Counted from the first letter of the stretch, positions 1 through 9,426 are shown. The stretch: DNA of 64,000 nucleotides from Lapidilactobacillus wuchangensis (GCF_003946645.1 NZ_RHOU01000005.1:1-64000), one strand, 5' to 3'. The notes: a model not told the origin generated them from the sequence alone. Translations and numbers: made by a program.

Positions 1-130
1 CTTGCTGGTTGTGGAACGCTGCCGGCATCGATTGATGCCAATTTTTCAAATTGTCATCAATACGAGCCTTTGTCTAATTGCTAAAGCAATAAGACAAATT
101 TGGCGGCTGACAACCACGCCCTCCATTCTG
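1..130 (+). repeat. Structured repeat, copy A (cut by window start)
   Basis: Gene-free sequence with several nested inverted repeats: GGCATC/GATGCC around 23-38, and TTTGTCTAATTGCT/AGCAATAAGACAAA around 70-100. The block GTGGAACGCTG (about 11-21) recurs in reverse complement at 470-480, and a TTCAAATT followed by a GAGCCT/GAGGCT block is also shared, so this is a diverged, inverted copy of the element at 355-505. The function is unknown; a MITE-like repeat or a structured RNA would both fit. Confidence 0.5.
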
Positions 131-239
131 TCCGGAGTTCATTTAGTGCACTTCAACTTTTTTAGTGCTTAAGTCAATTTTAGTGGAGTTGAGCGGCTTA
201 CTTAGAATTGTCATCACAATTATTAAACAGTAGCACCAA

Positions 240-299
240 AATAGGTCTGCTTGACAGTCTTCTGGTTTAATTCAGAAAGCTTGTCAAACAGGCCTATTA
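240..299. repeat. Long hairpin between the two structured repeats
   Basis: AATAGGTCTG (240-249) pairs with CAGGCCTATT (289-298), and CTTGACA/TTGTCAA continues the stem inside it. There is no T-run, so it is not an ordinary terminator. It lies between the two related structured repeats and may be part of the same system. Confidence 0.5.
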
Positions 300-354
300 G
301 TTTACTTTAATCTGTTTTTCTAAGTAGTGGTACTCAATTCTGTTAGTTTCATCT

Positions 355-505
355 GGTGGTTGCTGGGCGATTGGCGTCAGCTGTGAAATTATTCTTAGCG
401 ATTTATCGCTTAGAATAAGCCTCGAATTTGAAACAATTTGGTTTGTAATTGGTTCAAATCGACGGCCACAGCGTTCCACGCCCACAAAATCGCCCAGCAA
501 CCACC
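355..505. repeat. Structured repeat, copy B, with 18-bp perfect terminal inverted repeats
   Basis: GGTGGTTGCTGGGCGATT (355-372) is the exact reverse complement of 488-505. Inside, GGCGTCAGCTGTG pairs imperfectly with CACAGCGTTCCACGCC, and two further hairpins follow (ATTCTTAGCGAT/ATCGCTTAGAAT and CGAATTTGAA/TTCAAATCG). The whole folds as a four-way cloverleaf-like structure. No transposase and no convincing target duplication are visible. A 67-aa reading frame across it looks fortuitous. Together with copy A this fills the 592-bp gene-free left end. Confidence 0.6.
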
Positions 506-592
506 ACTCTAATTAAGGAGGACTTGGCACTATTTCATCTGCTTAGACTTAAAACCAATTCAGATTGAAATTATCAGCAACTATCTTGGCAG

Positions 593-1819
593 CTAGAAAA
601 TCTTGATTGAACCACTGGTCGTTTTGGCAGTAACCGTGATTTGCGGCCGTTCGCCAACTTGGCCACTTTGTTGTCGCTGCTGCCGTGGTGTTAAGAACGT
701 GGCACCATAAGGTAAGTTAACCCGACCAGAGTTACTCGTGGTTTGGAAATGATAGGCACGATCAGTCGGCATCTTAATGATGACTGAACCACTAGTAGTG
801 GTGACCGCCAAATCAGCATTGATTTGACTGAAAGATAAACTCAAATTGCCACTGCGACTTTCAAAATTACCGCTACCGACTAAACCTTGACCTTGAACAT
901 TGCCAGAGTGATCAGTCAAATTTAGTTGTTTAGCGGTTAGAAATTCGCTTTCCACATTACCGCTAGTGCAATCAACATTAATTTCATCGGCTTGCAAATG
1001 CGCAAAATGAATCTGGCCACTTTTTACTTTGCCACTGATCATGCTATTGTCACGAACGCCAGTGCTTTCAGTCAACTTAAGATTGCCAGAATTACTGATC
1101 AATTGAATTTGTTCAGCCTGCAAAAAAGCGCCTTGAATCGATCCTGATGTTGTTTGTAAATGGATTTGATTAAGTTGTAAATTGTGGCTAGTAATGGTGC
1201 CACTAGTTAGACTGGTTTCAAGAATATAAGCGCCAATTAAATCGTCAATTTGTAAGTTGCCATTTTTATTCTGGAGGTAGACAAAACCGGTGAATTGGGC
1301 GGGAATTAAAATTTCAATTCGTTCACGTAAAATTGCTAAAGGAATCCGTCGCGGTTGTTCAACTTTCAATTTATCGCCCACGATTTTACCAGTGGCATAG
1401 CCGGCTGGGCGGTCAGCGTTCATGTATTCGTTGATCACCAGTTTATCGCTAACCGCAGGCGCCAAAGTAATCTTGGCATAGCGATAATCAATAAAAATTT
1501 GATTTAATTGGTCGACTGGATAAGTGAGGCTGTTGACCAGTTTAGTGGCGAAGAACCGATCATAAAGGCGGTTAAGTTGATTATTATCAAAATGATCTTC
1601 ATGTGGCTGGGTCGTAATCGTGGTCAATATTTGATCAAGATCGGTTAAAGTTGCGAGTGATGCGGCCACCGCTTGCTCAGGAGTTTCACCTTGCTTGATT
1701 CGATCTTGAGTGGCTTCATTTAAGTCAGCCAATAAGTCATTATATAGTTCCGCTGTTTCTGGCGTGGCATTGAACTTTGAAAAATGTTTTTTTAAAGTTT
1801 CTTCGATTTCTGGAAACAT
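593..1819 (-). CDS. DUF4097-family beta-strand repeat protein
   Basis: 408 aa. Residues 1-70 form a charged helical region like the N-terminal DUF1700-type segment. From about residue 165 onward the chain is a repetitive beta-helix-like stretch with recurring TSG/NSG turns (TTSGSI, NSGNLKL, TSGNVES, HSGNVQG, TTSGSVIIK), the signature of DUF4097/LiaG-type proteins linked to envelope-stress operons. There is no transmembrane segment or signal peptide. The start at 1819 follows a clear AGAGGTTGCC ribosome site. It is divergent from the VanZ gene. Its role is inferred from family only. Confidence 0.75.
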   Translation of the reverse strand: MFPEIEETLKKHFSKFNATPETAELYNDLLADLNEATQDRIKQGETPEQAVAASLATLTDLDQILTTITTQPHEDHFDNNQLNRLYDRFFATKLVNSLTYPVDQLNQIFIDYRYAKITLAPAVSDKLVINEYMNADRPAGYATGKIVGDKLKVEQPRRIPLAILRERIEILIPAQFTGFVYLQNKNGNLQIDDLIGAYILETSLTSGTITSHNLQLNQIHLQTTSGSIQGAFLQAEQIQLISNSGNLKLTESTGVRDNSMISGKVKSGQIHFAHLQADEINVDCTSGNVESEFLTAKQLNLTDHSGNVQGQGLVGSGNFESRSGNLSLSFSQINADLAVTTTSGSVIIKMPTDRAYHFQTTSNSGRVNLPYGATFLTPRQQRQQSGQVGERPQITVTAKTTSGSIKIF

Positions 1820-2026
1820 AAGGCAACCTCTTTCAATACTTAAATTTGGATGAGACGATAAAAAATAGCAATAGAATTATTCAAGAAGTCTTTTTCTTTA
1901 AGATAAGATTTGGGTATACTAGATTTAACTGCTAGTTGAGGAATCTCAGATTGATGGAGACTCGCCAATATTTTAGCATAAATTTGAAGCGCTGTCGTGG
2001 CGATAGCGCTAGGGGAGTTTAATGTT

Positions 2027-2572
2027 TTGCCAACACGTCGGGAAAAAGTTTTTTTAATTTTAGCAGTCGTTATGATGCTCATTTTATTTATTAGTTCCGC
2101 CATGACTTATCAGCAACAAACCATTGTGCCGGAGTTAAAACATTTCGATTGGCCTTGGTGGCACCGAATCTTAGATCAAATGAAATTTACGTACGCTGGA
2201 AAAACAATTAGTGTAGCGGCTCAAGGCTATGCCGGCATGACTGAATTTTTGTTGCGCAAGTTGGCTCATTTTGGTAGTTATTTCTTGTTGGCTGGCTTTG
2301 GCTATTTGGGCCTACTGTCAGTGATTCCAGTTTGGGGATTCCGCTTGCCTTTAACTTGGCTGGCGGCAACAGGTTATGCAGCGCTTGATGAATTTCATCA
2401 GTTACTTACCTCGGGCAGATCACCGATGATTCAAGATGTGATGCTGGATAGTTGCGGTGCGCTTGCCGGCTTGTTGTTGGCTTTATTGATTGCTTATTTA
2501 CACCAACGGCAACAAGTAAAACGTTTTGGTGCGATTAGTCAATTTTCAATGCTTAGGCCAATTGGTCGCTAG
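2027..2572 (+). CDS. VanZ-like membrane protein
   Basis: About 181 aa with several hydrophobic segments and the VanZ-like signatures RKLAHFGSYF and ALDEFHQLL followed by GRSPMIQDVMLDS. Relatives are integral membrane proteins; VanZ itself gives low-level teicoplanin resistance. I place the start at TTG 2027 because AGGGGAG (2011-2017) sits nine bases ahead. An upstream GTG at 1997 falls inside a hairpin (AGCGCTGTCG/CGATAGCGCT, about 1988-2009) and has no ribosome site. Confidence 0.75.
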   Translation: MPTRREKVFLILAVVMMLILFISSAMTYQQQTIVPELKHFDWPWWHRILDQMKFTYAGKTISVAAQGYAGMTEFLLRKLAHFGSYFLLAGFGYLGLLSVIPVWGFRLPLTWLAATGYAALDEFHQLLTSGRSPMIQDVMLDSCGALAGLLLALLIAYLHQRQQVKRFGAISQFSMLRPIGR

Positions 2573-2578
2573 AAGTTA

Positions 2579-2607
2579 TTGCGTCAAGGTCGATATTCTG
2601 GTATGAT
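2579..2607 (+). promoter_or_regulatory. Promoter of yebC-type gene
   Basis: TTGCGT (2579-2584), 17 bp, then TATGAT (2602-2607), placed about 55 bp ahead of the yebC-like start. Confidence 0.55.
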
Positions 2608-2662
2608 AGACAAGGTTTTTATCTAGTTTTACCAAGTTTGTTAATGAAAGAAGGAGAAGCGA

Positions 2663-3400
2663 ATGTCAGGACATTCCAAATGGCACAATATCCAAGGTCG
2701 TAAGAATGCACAAGATTCAAAACGTGGAAAGATTTTCCAGAAATTATCTCGGGAACTTTACATGGCCGCAAAGGGTGGTGATCCTGATCCCGCGAACAAC
2801 CCTTCATTACGCTTGGTAATGGACAAGGCGCGGGCCGCTAATATGCCGAAAGACAATATTGAGCGGGCAATCAAGAAAGCCCAAGGTGGCGAAGGCGAAA
2901 GTTACGACGAAGTCACTTATGAAGGCTATGCACCAGGTGGTGTGGCTGTCTTAGTTGAAGGTTTGACTGATAACAAAAACCGGACTGCTTCTGATGTGCG
3001 AGTTGCTTTCACACGTAATGGTGGTAGTTTAGGTGCAACTGGTTCAGTTAGCTACATGTTTGATCGTCGTGGTTATTTCGCCATTGATCGTTCAACGACT
3101 GATGCTGACGAAGATCAAATGTTAGAAGACGTGATGGATGCCGGTGCTGATGACTTACAAACATCAGATGATGTTTACGAAATCTACACTGATCCGACTG
3201 ATTTTGCCACTGTTCGTGATTCATTAGAAGCAAAGGGCTACAAGTTTGCTGAAGCTGAATTAACGATGGTCCCACAAAATACTACGCCAGTTCCCGAAGA
3301 TAAAGTGGAACAATTCGAGCGGATGATTGATTTACTTGAAGATAACGATGACGTGCAAAATGTTTATCACGCTGGTGTTTTGCCAGATGATGAAGACTAA
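2663..3400 (+). CDS. YebC/PmpR-family DNA-binding regulator
   Basis: 245 aa, the normal length of the family. It opens with the invariant [11 protein letters not shown] and has the family blocks [20 protein letters not shown] and [11 protein letters not shown]. Family members are cytosolic; some act as transcription regulators and others help ribosomes through proline runs. Start ATG follows GAAGGAGAAGCG. It has its own promoter and terminator, so it is monocistronic. Confidence 0.95.
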   Translation: MSGHSKWHNIQGRKNAQDSKRGKIFQKLSRELYMAAKGGDPDPANNPSLRLVMDKARAANMPKDNIERAIKKAQGGEGESYDEVTYEGYAPGGVAVLVEGLTDNKNRTASDVRVAFTRNGGSLGATGSVSYMFDRRGYFAIDRSTTDADEDQMLEDVMDAGADDLQTSDDVYEIYTDPTDFATVRDSLEAKGYKFAEAELTMVPQNTTPVPEDKVEQFERMIDLLEDNDDVQNVYHAGVLPDDED

Positions 3401-3416
3401 ATTTAAAATTACTGAA

Positions 3417-3447
3417 CGTCTGTCCTGAAAAGGTCAGGCGTTTTTTT
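3417..3447 (+). terminator. Rho-independent terminator after yebC-type gene
   Basis: CGTCTG..CCT / AGG..CAGGCG stem with GAAA-type loop, followed by seven T. Confidence 0.8.
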
Positions 3448-3519
3448 GTGCCTAAAAACCCCAATTTAATTAAAATATTTTGTTCGCGACCGCGTAATTA
3501 ACTTTAAGGAGGTGAGGAA

Positions 3520-4527
3520 GTGACGATTGCAGATGAAGTGGACACACTGTTGCAACAGGCACATGGACGTGGCGATCAAGATATCTTTTTTCAAGGCATT
3601 GCCCAAGGCTGGTTAGTATTTGGTCGTCGTGGTCAGGAACGCCACTTTATGACCCAATTGGATTTGTCCCCGGGTCGAGCAATTTTAAATTATTTTAAAT
3701 ATCAGGCGCAAATGGATTTAAGTGAGCAACGACGACCGCAAATCGGTGCTTGGCACTACCGAACAGAACAATTGGAACTTGATTTACGCTTGGCCAGTGT
3801 TGGTGATTTTCGTCATCAGGAAACCTTGGTGATCCGTTTATTAGCCCAGATTCCTACTAAGTATCAGTTTATTAATAGCCAACGTTTTACCACGTTGACT
3901 CATTTATTGGATCAGCGGGGCTTAATTCTATTTTCGGGGCCAACTGGTTCAGGGAAGACTACTTTAATGTATTATTTAGCTCAAAAATTGGCGGTTGAGC
4001 AAACGATTTTAACAATTGAAGACCCACCAGAAATGGTGGCGCCGGATTTTATTCAATTACAAGTCAACTCGCAAGCGCTGATGTCTTATCAGTCACTGTT
4101 GCAAATCAGCTTACGTTTGCGTCCTGACGTGTTAATTATTGGTGAGATTCGCGATGAGTTGTCAGCCCAAATGGCGGCTCAGGCGGCTTTAAGTGGCCAT
4201 TTAGTTTTAGCCACAGTGCATGCTCGCACTAGTGGTGGTGTGATTCAACGATTACATGAATTGCAACTAAGTCAAGCCACCCTTCGCACTTGTTTAACTG
4301 CTTGCTGTTACCAACGGTTGCTACCACTGACTAGCCAACAACAATCTGCTGACAAGCAATCACCAATTAAACTAGCAGTTCATTTGGATTTGTTATTTGG
4401 TGCCACCTTGGCAACGACCATCGCGCAGCCAGCACAATCTTTGCAAAATTGGCGCGCCGATCTGCAAACGGCACAACAAGATGGCCTTATCAGCTCAGAA
4501 ACTTTCCAGAAATTCCAATACGGCTAA
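3520..4527 (+). CDS. comGA: ComGA, competence pilus assembly ATPase
   Basis: 335 aa PilB/GspE-type traffic ATPase that powers assembly of the DNA-uptake pseudopilus at the inner face of the membrane. Walker A GPTGSGKTT lies near residue 140, the Asp-box/Walker B region DVLIIGEIRD near 202, and GHLVLATVHAR follows. GTG start 3520 is preceded by AAGGAGGTGAGG. First gene of a comG operon of overlapping genes. Confidence 0.92.
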   Translation: MTIADEVDTLLQQAHGRGDQDIFFQGIAQGWLVFGRRGQERHFMTQLDLSPGRAILNYFKYQAQMDLSEQRRPQIGAWHYRTEQLELDLRLASVGDFRHQETLVIRLLAQIPTKYQFINSQRFTTLTHLLDQRGLILFSGPTGSGKTTLMYYLAQKLAVEQTILTIEDPPEMVAPDFIQLQVNSQALMSYQSLLQISLRLRPDVLIIGEIRDELSAQMAAQAALSGHLVLATVHARTSGGVIQRLHELQLSQATLRTCLTACCYQRLLPLTSQQQSADKQSPIKLAVHLDLLFGATLATTIAQPAQSLQNWRADLQTAQQDGLISSETFQKFQYG

Positions 4528-5515
4528 CCAATTATTACTTAAGCCGCCAGCCTTAGTCGACTTTTTAACGCTTTGTGGCCAATTATTGGCCAGTGGTTTT
4601 ACCCAAAATGAAATTGTCTTGATTGCCAATGATCTAAAAGTATTTAATACTGAGCAAATTCAAATTGTTGAACAGCAATTACAAGCTGGTGCCAGTTTTG
4701 CGACCGCCTTAAAACCTTTGATTCAATCGCCAAACTTGATGGCCCAATTACAAATTGCTGAAGGCCAAGATGCGTTAAGTCGCTGCTGCCTAGAAAATGC
4801 TAATTTATTGGCAGAACAGCAGAAACAGCGCCGCCAGCTCCACGGTCTGCTCATTTATCCAATGATTTTATTCATATTGTTACTGGGCCTAACTGGTTTT
4901 GTGCGCTTCTTTTTACAACCACAATTAACGGATTTAAATGGCGGTCAGGCAGTGACACCAATTGCTGTTCAAATTGTGCGCGTTGGCGGGCTTATTTTAG
5001 TGACGTTAATACTCCTAGTGACGCTTTATTATGCGTGTTTACCTAAATTGGCTCGACTTCGTTGTCAGATTCGTTGGCCAATTTTAGGCCAATTATCGCG
5101 GCATTATTTAACTTACGTCATTTGTACTGACCTCGGTCATTTACGAAATAGTGGTCGGCCATTGGCAGAAATGCTAACCTTACTGCGCAATTTGCCAGGG
5201 CAATCCCTGCAAGCTAGTTTGGCCCGGCAAACACAAGAAAAATTGTTAGCTGGTCAATCCTTAAAGGCTATCCTGCAAGCCGAACCATTGTTGCCAGCAG
5301 AATTAAATTTACTTTTAGGTGCTCACGCGACTGCGGAAATACAGGCCGTTGAGTTACAAACCATTGCCCGACAAAACTATCAAAAATTGATTCAGGGTCT
5401 TGAACGCTTACTAGATCAAGTTCAACCGATTTTATTTATACTGATCGCATTATTCTTAGGCGGCACTTATTTACAAATATTATTGCCGATTTATCAAATT
5501 ATGAAAGGATTTTAA
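4481..5515 (+). CDS. comGB: ComGB, competence pilus membrane platform protein
   Basis: About 344 aa, GspF/PilC family: a polytopic membrane protein that docks the ATPase. Hydrophobic segments lie at GLLIYPMILFILLLGLTG, ILVTLILLVTLYYACL and near the C-terminus. The frame is open back to 4397, but ATG 4481 gives the usual family length; it overlaps comGA by 47 bases and has only a weak ribosome site, suggesting translational coupling. Confidence 0.88.
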   Translation: MALSAQKLSRNSNTANQLLLKPPALVDFLTLCGQLLASGFTQNEIVLIANDLKVFNTEQIQIVEQQLQAGASFATALKPLIQSPNLMAQLQIAEGQDALSRCCLENANLLAEQQKQRRQLHGLLIYPMILFILLLGLTGFVRFFLQPQLTDLNGGQAVTPIAVQIVRVGGLILVTLILLVTLYYACLPKLARLRCQIRWPILGQLSRHYLTYVICTDLGHLRNSGRPLAEMLTLLRNLPGQSLQASLARQTQEKLLAGQSLKAILQAEPLLPAELNLLLGAHATAEIQAVELQTIARQNYQKLIQGLERLLDQVQPILFILIALFLGGTYLQILLPIYQIMKGF

Positions 5516-5517
5516 TC

Positions 5518-5844
5518 ATGAAGCTGACCTACTTTAAACGACAACAACAACGAAAAGCTTTTACTTTAATTGAAATGAGTTTGGTGCTTTTAATTATTGC
5601 ACTGTTATTACTGATTATGATTCCCAATATTGCCCAGCAAAAAAATAAGGCTAGCGCCCAAATCGACCAAGCCTTTATTAAAAATATGGAGACACAAACG
5701 ACGTTGTACCAAACTTCGGAAACAGAAAATGCGAGTTGGGCGGCTTTAGAAAAGTCTGGCTATATCAGCAGTGATCAGCGCCAAAAAGCGGAGTCACTTA
5801 ACTTAGTCATCAAGGGTGACGGTAGTATTGCTACTGGTAAATAA
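5518..5844 (+). CDS. comGC: ComGC, major competence pseudopilin
   Basis: 108 aa class III-type prepilin. The motif KAFTLIEMSLVLLIIALLLL combines the peptidase cleavage context, the +5 Glu of mature pilins and the hydrophobic assembly helix. It is expected to be processed by a ComC peptidase encoded elsewhere. AAAGGA precedes the ATG, directly after comGB. Confidence 0.9.
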   Translation: MKLTYFKRQQQRKAFTLIEMSLVLLIIALLLLIMIPNIAQQKNKASAQIDQAFIKNMETQTTLYQTSETENASWAALEKSGYISSDQRQKAESLNLVIKGDGSIATGK

Positions 5845-6271
5845 GGCTCGGCGTTGTGCTGGCTTCACGCTATTAGAAATGAGCTTGGTGCTACTGATCA
5901 TCAGCAGCGGCTTATTTGTCTTGGGCACAGCGCACACTTGGCAGCCAGCAACACAACTAAGAGAAAAATTAGCCGTGCAACAATTCAGGAGATTGTATGA
6001 AAACGGGATGAATTATAGTCTCACGCATCAAACCGGTGTGGCCATTGCTGTGCACGATAGTCAAAAAGAAGTCTTAGTATCTGATACAGCTGAAAAATGG
6101 CACCAACAAATGCATTATCCCGACAGTCTGAAATTTACGAGTCAAGGTAGCACGAAAATCCAAATTTATGCCGGAAAAGTTAAAAAGCCCAAGACACTGA
6201 CTTTTACTGGTAAATCTAAAGAATATGTGCTGACGACACAATTTTATTGGGGGCGATTACGTGCGAAATAG
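5828..6271 (+). CDS. comGD: ComGD, minor competence pseudopilin
   Basis: About 147 aa with the prepilin motif AGFTLLEMSLVLLII near the N-terminus, then a globular pilin body. The start is uncertain: TTG 5828 has AAGGGTG nine bases upstream, while GTG 5816 has no ribosome site. It overlaps comGC, as usual in comG operons. Confidence 0.82.
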   Translation: MLLVNKARRCAGFTLLEMSLVLLIISSGLFVLGTAHTWQPATQLREKLAVQQFRRLYENGMNYSLTHQTGVAIAVHDSQKEVLVSDTAEKWHQQMHYPDSLKFTSQGSTKIQIYAGKVKKPKTLTFTGKSKEYVLTTQFYWGRLRAK

Positions 6272-6467
6272 TCGTCAAATCCCGGCGTTCCTACTGCTAG
6301 AATCTTGTCTGAATCTGAATATCATGCTGGTACTTAGCTTATTGTTATCAGGAATGGTGCTGACAAATGAACATCAAATGCAACAAAATCGACAAACATA
6401 TCAAGCATTGGTGGCTGAAAATAAACAACTTAAGTTGGAATGGGCTCAAAAGCAAATGGTGCCATAA
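6261..6467 (+). CDS. ComGE-like minor pseudopilin
   Basis: 68 aa, begins at GTG 6261 after TTGGGGGCGAT. The N-terminus PAFLLLESCLNLNIMLVLSL is a degenerate prepilin motif with the Glu retained, followed by a short coiled segment. Position and length fit ComGE; the sequence is poorly conserved in this family, so the name is by context. Confidence 0.7.
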   Translation: MRNSRQIPAFLLLESCLNLNIMLVLSLLLSGMVLTNEHQMQQNRQTYQALVAENKQLKLEWAQKQMVP

Positions 6468-6918
6468 GCAAGGTGGCTTTACTCTGTTAGAAACGGCGCT
6501 TGCCTTATTTATCGTTTGCTTGTCACTACAGCTGGCCTGTTGTCACATGGCGTTGGCCCAAAAAATGCAAGCCAAAGTGACGAAATCTGACCAAGTAGAA
6601 GTGCAATTAGCTTTAATTCAATTAGAACAATTCTTGCAGGATATGGTTGTTATAAAAATTGATCAAAATGGACAAGAGGTTTGGTTAGTTGATCAGCAGA
6701 AATCGGATAAGAAGTATAAATTGAAACTTCGCAAACGGCCTTATGAAGTTGTTGTCACTAATTTGGAAGATAAGGGCTATATGCTGTTGTGGTATCGCGT
6801 CAATACGGTGAAATTTTCCTACCAGGAACCGCTTTTAAAAATGACATTGTCCATGGCTAATGGCACCAAAATACAACACTATTTTCTAATGGCCCCGCAA
6901 GAACTGGTGGAGGAGTGA
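6367..6918 (+). CDS. comGF: ComGF, minor competence pseudopilin
   Basis: Up to 183 aa. The prepilin motif QGGFTLLETALALFIVCLS is followed by a pilin body with the ComGF-like tail pattern. The only ATG in frame (6367) gives an unusually long 36-residue leader and overlaps the ComGE-like gene by about 100 bases; no other standard start exists between it and the motif. Confidence 0.8.
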   Translation: MNIKCNKIDKHIKHWWLKINNLSWNGLKSKWCHKQGGFTLLETALALFIVCLSLQLACCHMALAQKMQAKVTKSDQVEVQLALIQLEQFLQDMVVIKIDQNGQEVWLVDQQKSDKKYKLKLRKRPYEVVVTNLEDKGYMLLWYRVNTVKFSYQEPLLKMTLSMANGTKIQHYFLMAPQELVEE

Positions 6919-7097
6919 TGAAACGAAAACGTGGTAGTTTAACCATCTTAACTTTAGTAATGCTAACGTTCAGCCTATTGTTAATTTATTTTGTCAATGA
7001 TTACTACGCCCGCCAAAATTTTGATTATCAAAATTTGATCTATTATTATCAACAGCAAAACGTTAAATTAAAGCGCTTAATCAATGATGACCATTGA
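6918..7097 (+). CDS. ComGG-like small pseudopilin
   Basis: 59 aa starting at ATG 6918, which overlaps the comGF stop (GTGATGA), after GGAGGAG. One N-terminal hydrophobic helix (LTILTLVMLTFSLLLIYFV) then a polar Tyr/Gln-rich tail. Size and position match ComGG, which lacks a classic prepilin motif in many species. Confidence 0.65.
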   Translation: MKRKRGSLTILTLVMLTFSLLLIYFVNDYYARQNFDYQNLIYYYQQQNVKLKRLINDDH

Positions 7098-7191
7098 ATT
7101 TTACTGCTGAGTAGTTTGGGAATGACGCTTGCATATCCGTACACTTATCGGTAAAATGGCTACTAGGTTCATCATTGATTGGAGTGACTGG

Positions 7192-8205
7192 ATGGCAACG
7201 CATTTAAATGACATAAAAGGGATTTATCAACAAATTGATGAAGCTGTCAATCTTTTACAATCAGCGTTGAATACTGATTATCTAACAGCCTTAAGTGAGA
7301 CTTTGGCGAATTTAGTTCAAAAAACAGTTCATGTTGAGAACGAGGCGCCAAATCATGAAACAGTGACAAAATTGCAGCAATTATATCGGGAAATCCAGTG
7401 GACTAAGCTAACTGCTGAACAACGGTTGTCTTTAGGACAATTGTTGGTTTTTCGGCGGCAACAAGTGGATAAACCACAAGCTAACTTTCAAGCTACACCC
7501 AGTGCAGTCGGTATTCTCATTAGCTTGGTGACAACGATTATTCTCGGTCGTGAACGCACCTCTTTACAGATTACTGATCCAGTTGTTGGTACAGGAAGTT
7601 TGTTATTAACTGTTGGTCAACAATTACGCCAAACTTATCCGGAATTAACATTGACTGGTTTGGACAATAATGATGAATTGTTGTCTTTAGCTGCTTCTTG
7701 GGCAGATTTTCTCGATGATAGTTTGACTTTAGTTCATCAGGATGCAATCACACCTTGGCTAACCGAGCAGAAACCAGATTTAGTCATTGCGGATTTACCA
7801 GTTGGCTATTATCCAGTGGATTCACGGGCTGCCGAATTTGAGCTCCACGCCAAAAGTGGCCATTCTTTTGCCCATTATTTATTATTAGAGCAAAGTATTG
7901 AGGCTTTACCAAATGATGGCTGGGGTATCTTCATGGTACCTGCCAATTTATTTGAAAGTACTGGTGCCGTGGAGTTATTGCATTGGTTAACCAAACATGC
8001 TTTCTTACAAATGTCGTTAAGCTTACCGACCACAGCTTTTCAAAATGGTGCGGCTGATAAGGCGATTATTGTGTTACAAAAACATGGTGGCCGTGCAAAA
8101 CAAGCTAAGGAAGTACTAATTGCTAATGTACCTGATATGAATCAAATTGATGCAATGCGCCGTTTTTCTCAGCAAATGCAGCTTTGGGCAACGGAAAACT
8201 TATAG
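7192..8205 (+). CDS. YtxK-like class I SAM-dependent methyltransferase
   Basis: 337 aa, the size of B. subtilis YtxK. Residues about 115-330 form an N6-adenine-methylase-like Rossmann domain: DPVVGTGSLLLTV (SAM binding) and IADLPVGYYP, in place of the usual NPPY-type motif. ATG 7192 is chosen because GGAG lies seven bases upstream; an upstream start at 7129 has none. It sits between comG and ackA as in many Firmicutes. The substrate is not known. Confidence 0.85.
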   Translation: MATHLNDIKGIYQQIDEAVNLLQSALNTDYLTALSETLANLVQKTVHVENEAPNHETVTKLQQLYREIQWTKLTAEQRLSLGQLLVFRRQQVDKPQANFQATPSAVGILISLVTTIILGRERTSLQITDPVVGTGSLLLTVGQQLRQTYPELTLTGLDNNDELLSLAASWADFLDDSLTLVHQDAITPWLTEQKPDLVIADLPVGYYPVDSRAAEFELHAKSGHSFAHYLLLEQSIEALPNDGWGIFMVPANLFESTGAVELLHWLTKHAFLQMSLSLPTTAFQNGAADKAIIVLQKHGGRAKQAKEVLIANVPDMNQIDAMRRFSQQMQLWATENL

Positions 8206-8218
8206 AGGAGATTGACAG

Positions 8219-9412
8219 ATGGTTAAGATTTTAGCAGTAAACGCAGGTAGCTCAACTTTAAAATGGAAGCTTTTTGAAATGCCAGCTGAACAAGAAATTG
8301 CTTCAGGAATGGTTGACCGTTTGGGGTTACCAGGTTCAGTTTTTTCAGTTAAATTTAATGGTCAAAAAACAAAAGATAAAATCGACATTCCTGATCAAGA
8401 AACTGCAGTGGCAATGTTGTTGAAACGTTTGTCAGATTCAGGTATTATTTCTGATTTAAGCGAAATCAAGGGCGTTGGTCATCGGGTCGTTGCTGGTGGT
8501 GAATTCTTCAAGGAATCTGCCGAAGTAACCCCAGAAAATTTGCAAAAGATTGAAGAATTGGCTGACTATGCACCATTGCACAACCCTAATGAAGCAAAAG
8601 GGATTATTGCTTTTGAACATAAATTGCCACATGCTAAACAAGTTGCTGTCTTTGATACATCTTTCCATACCACCATGCCTAAAGAAAACTATTTATATAG
8701 TATTCCTCTGGATTATTACCATAAATATGGTGCTCGTAAATATGGCGCTCATGGGACTAGTCATCGTTACGTTTCTGCCCGGGCTGCTGAAATTCTCGGT
8801 GTGCCTTTAGCACAACAACGGATGATTACGATGCACTTAGGTAGCGGCGTTTCACTGACTGCCATTAAAGATGGCAAATCTTTTGATACTTCAATGGGCT
8901 TTACACCATTAGCTGGTGTGACTATGAGTACTCGTTCTGGCGATATTGATGCTTCACTAGTTGCTTTCTTAATGGAGAAATTAAACATTAGTGATCCTAA
9001 CGAAATGGTCGACATCTTGAATAAGAAATCCGGGTTATTAGGCATTTCTGGTTTGTCACCTGATATGCGTGACTTGTTAGCTAGTCGCGACGAACGTCCA
9101 GAGTCTGATTTAGCAATTAAAGTTTTTGTCAATCGGATTGTGAAATACATTGGTTCTTACGTTGCTGAAATGGGCGGCGTTGACACCTTAGTGTTCACTG
9201 CTGGTATGGGTGAAGGTTCAATTCCAGTTCGGAAGATGATCGTTGATCAATTAGGTTTCATTGGCGCTAAGCTTGATGAGAAGGCTAATGAAGTTCAAGC
9301 CGTTGAACAAATTATTTCCGCTCCTGATTCCAAAGTTAAAATCATGATTGTGCCAACTAATGAAGAATTAATGATTGTTCGTGACGTGGTACGTTTGACT
9401 GGTTTAGCTTAA
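8219..9412 (+). CDS. ackA: Acetate kinase
   Basis: 397 aa, full length. Converts acetyl phosphate and ADP to acetate and ATP in the cytosol, the ATP-yielding step of heterolactic and mixed-acid metabolism. Family signatures are intact: VNAGSSTLKWKLF at the N-terminus, MHLGSGVSLTAI, and MGFTPLAGVTMSTRSGDID. Thirteen bases separate it from the methylase gene, and GAGGAG precedes the ATG, so the two are probably co-transcribed. Confidence 0.97.
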   Translation: MVKILAVNAGSSTLKWKLFEMPAEQEIASGMVDRLGLPGSVFSVKFNGQKTKDKIDIPDQETAVAMLLKRLSDSGIISDLSEIKGVGHRVVAGGEFFKESAEVTPENLQKIEELADYAPLHNPNEAKGIIAFEHKLPHAKQVAVFDTSFHTTMPKENYLYSIPLDYYHKYGARKYGAHGTSHRYVSARAAEILGVPLAQQRMITMHLGSGVSLTAIKDGKSFDTSMGFTPLAGVTMSTRSGDIDASLVAFLMEKLNISDPNEMVDILNKKSGLLGISGLSPDMRDLLASRDERPESDLAIKVFVNRIVKYIGSYVAEMGGVDTLVFTAGMGEGSIPVRKMIVDQLGFIGAKLDEKANEVQAVEQIISAPDSKVKIMIVPTNEELMIVRDVVRLTGLA

Positions 9413-9426
9413 AATATTTTCAGAGT

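Noticed and set aside
297-500. 67-aa reading frame (-)
   Set aside because: Lies across the structured repeat and its inverted ends; no ribosome site or protein character.
1-592. Insertion sequence remnant
   Set aside because: Long inverted repeats but no transposase fragment and no clear target duplication.
1840-2103. 87-aa reading frame (-)
   Set aside because: Overlaps the VanZ gene antisense and the divergent promoter region; low-complexity product.
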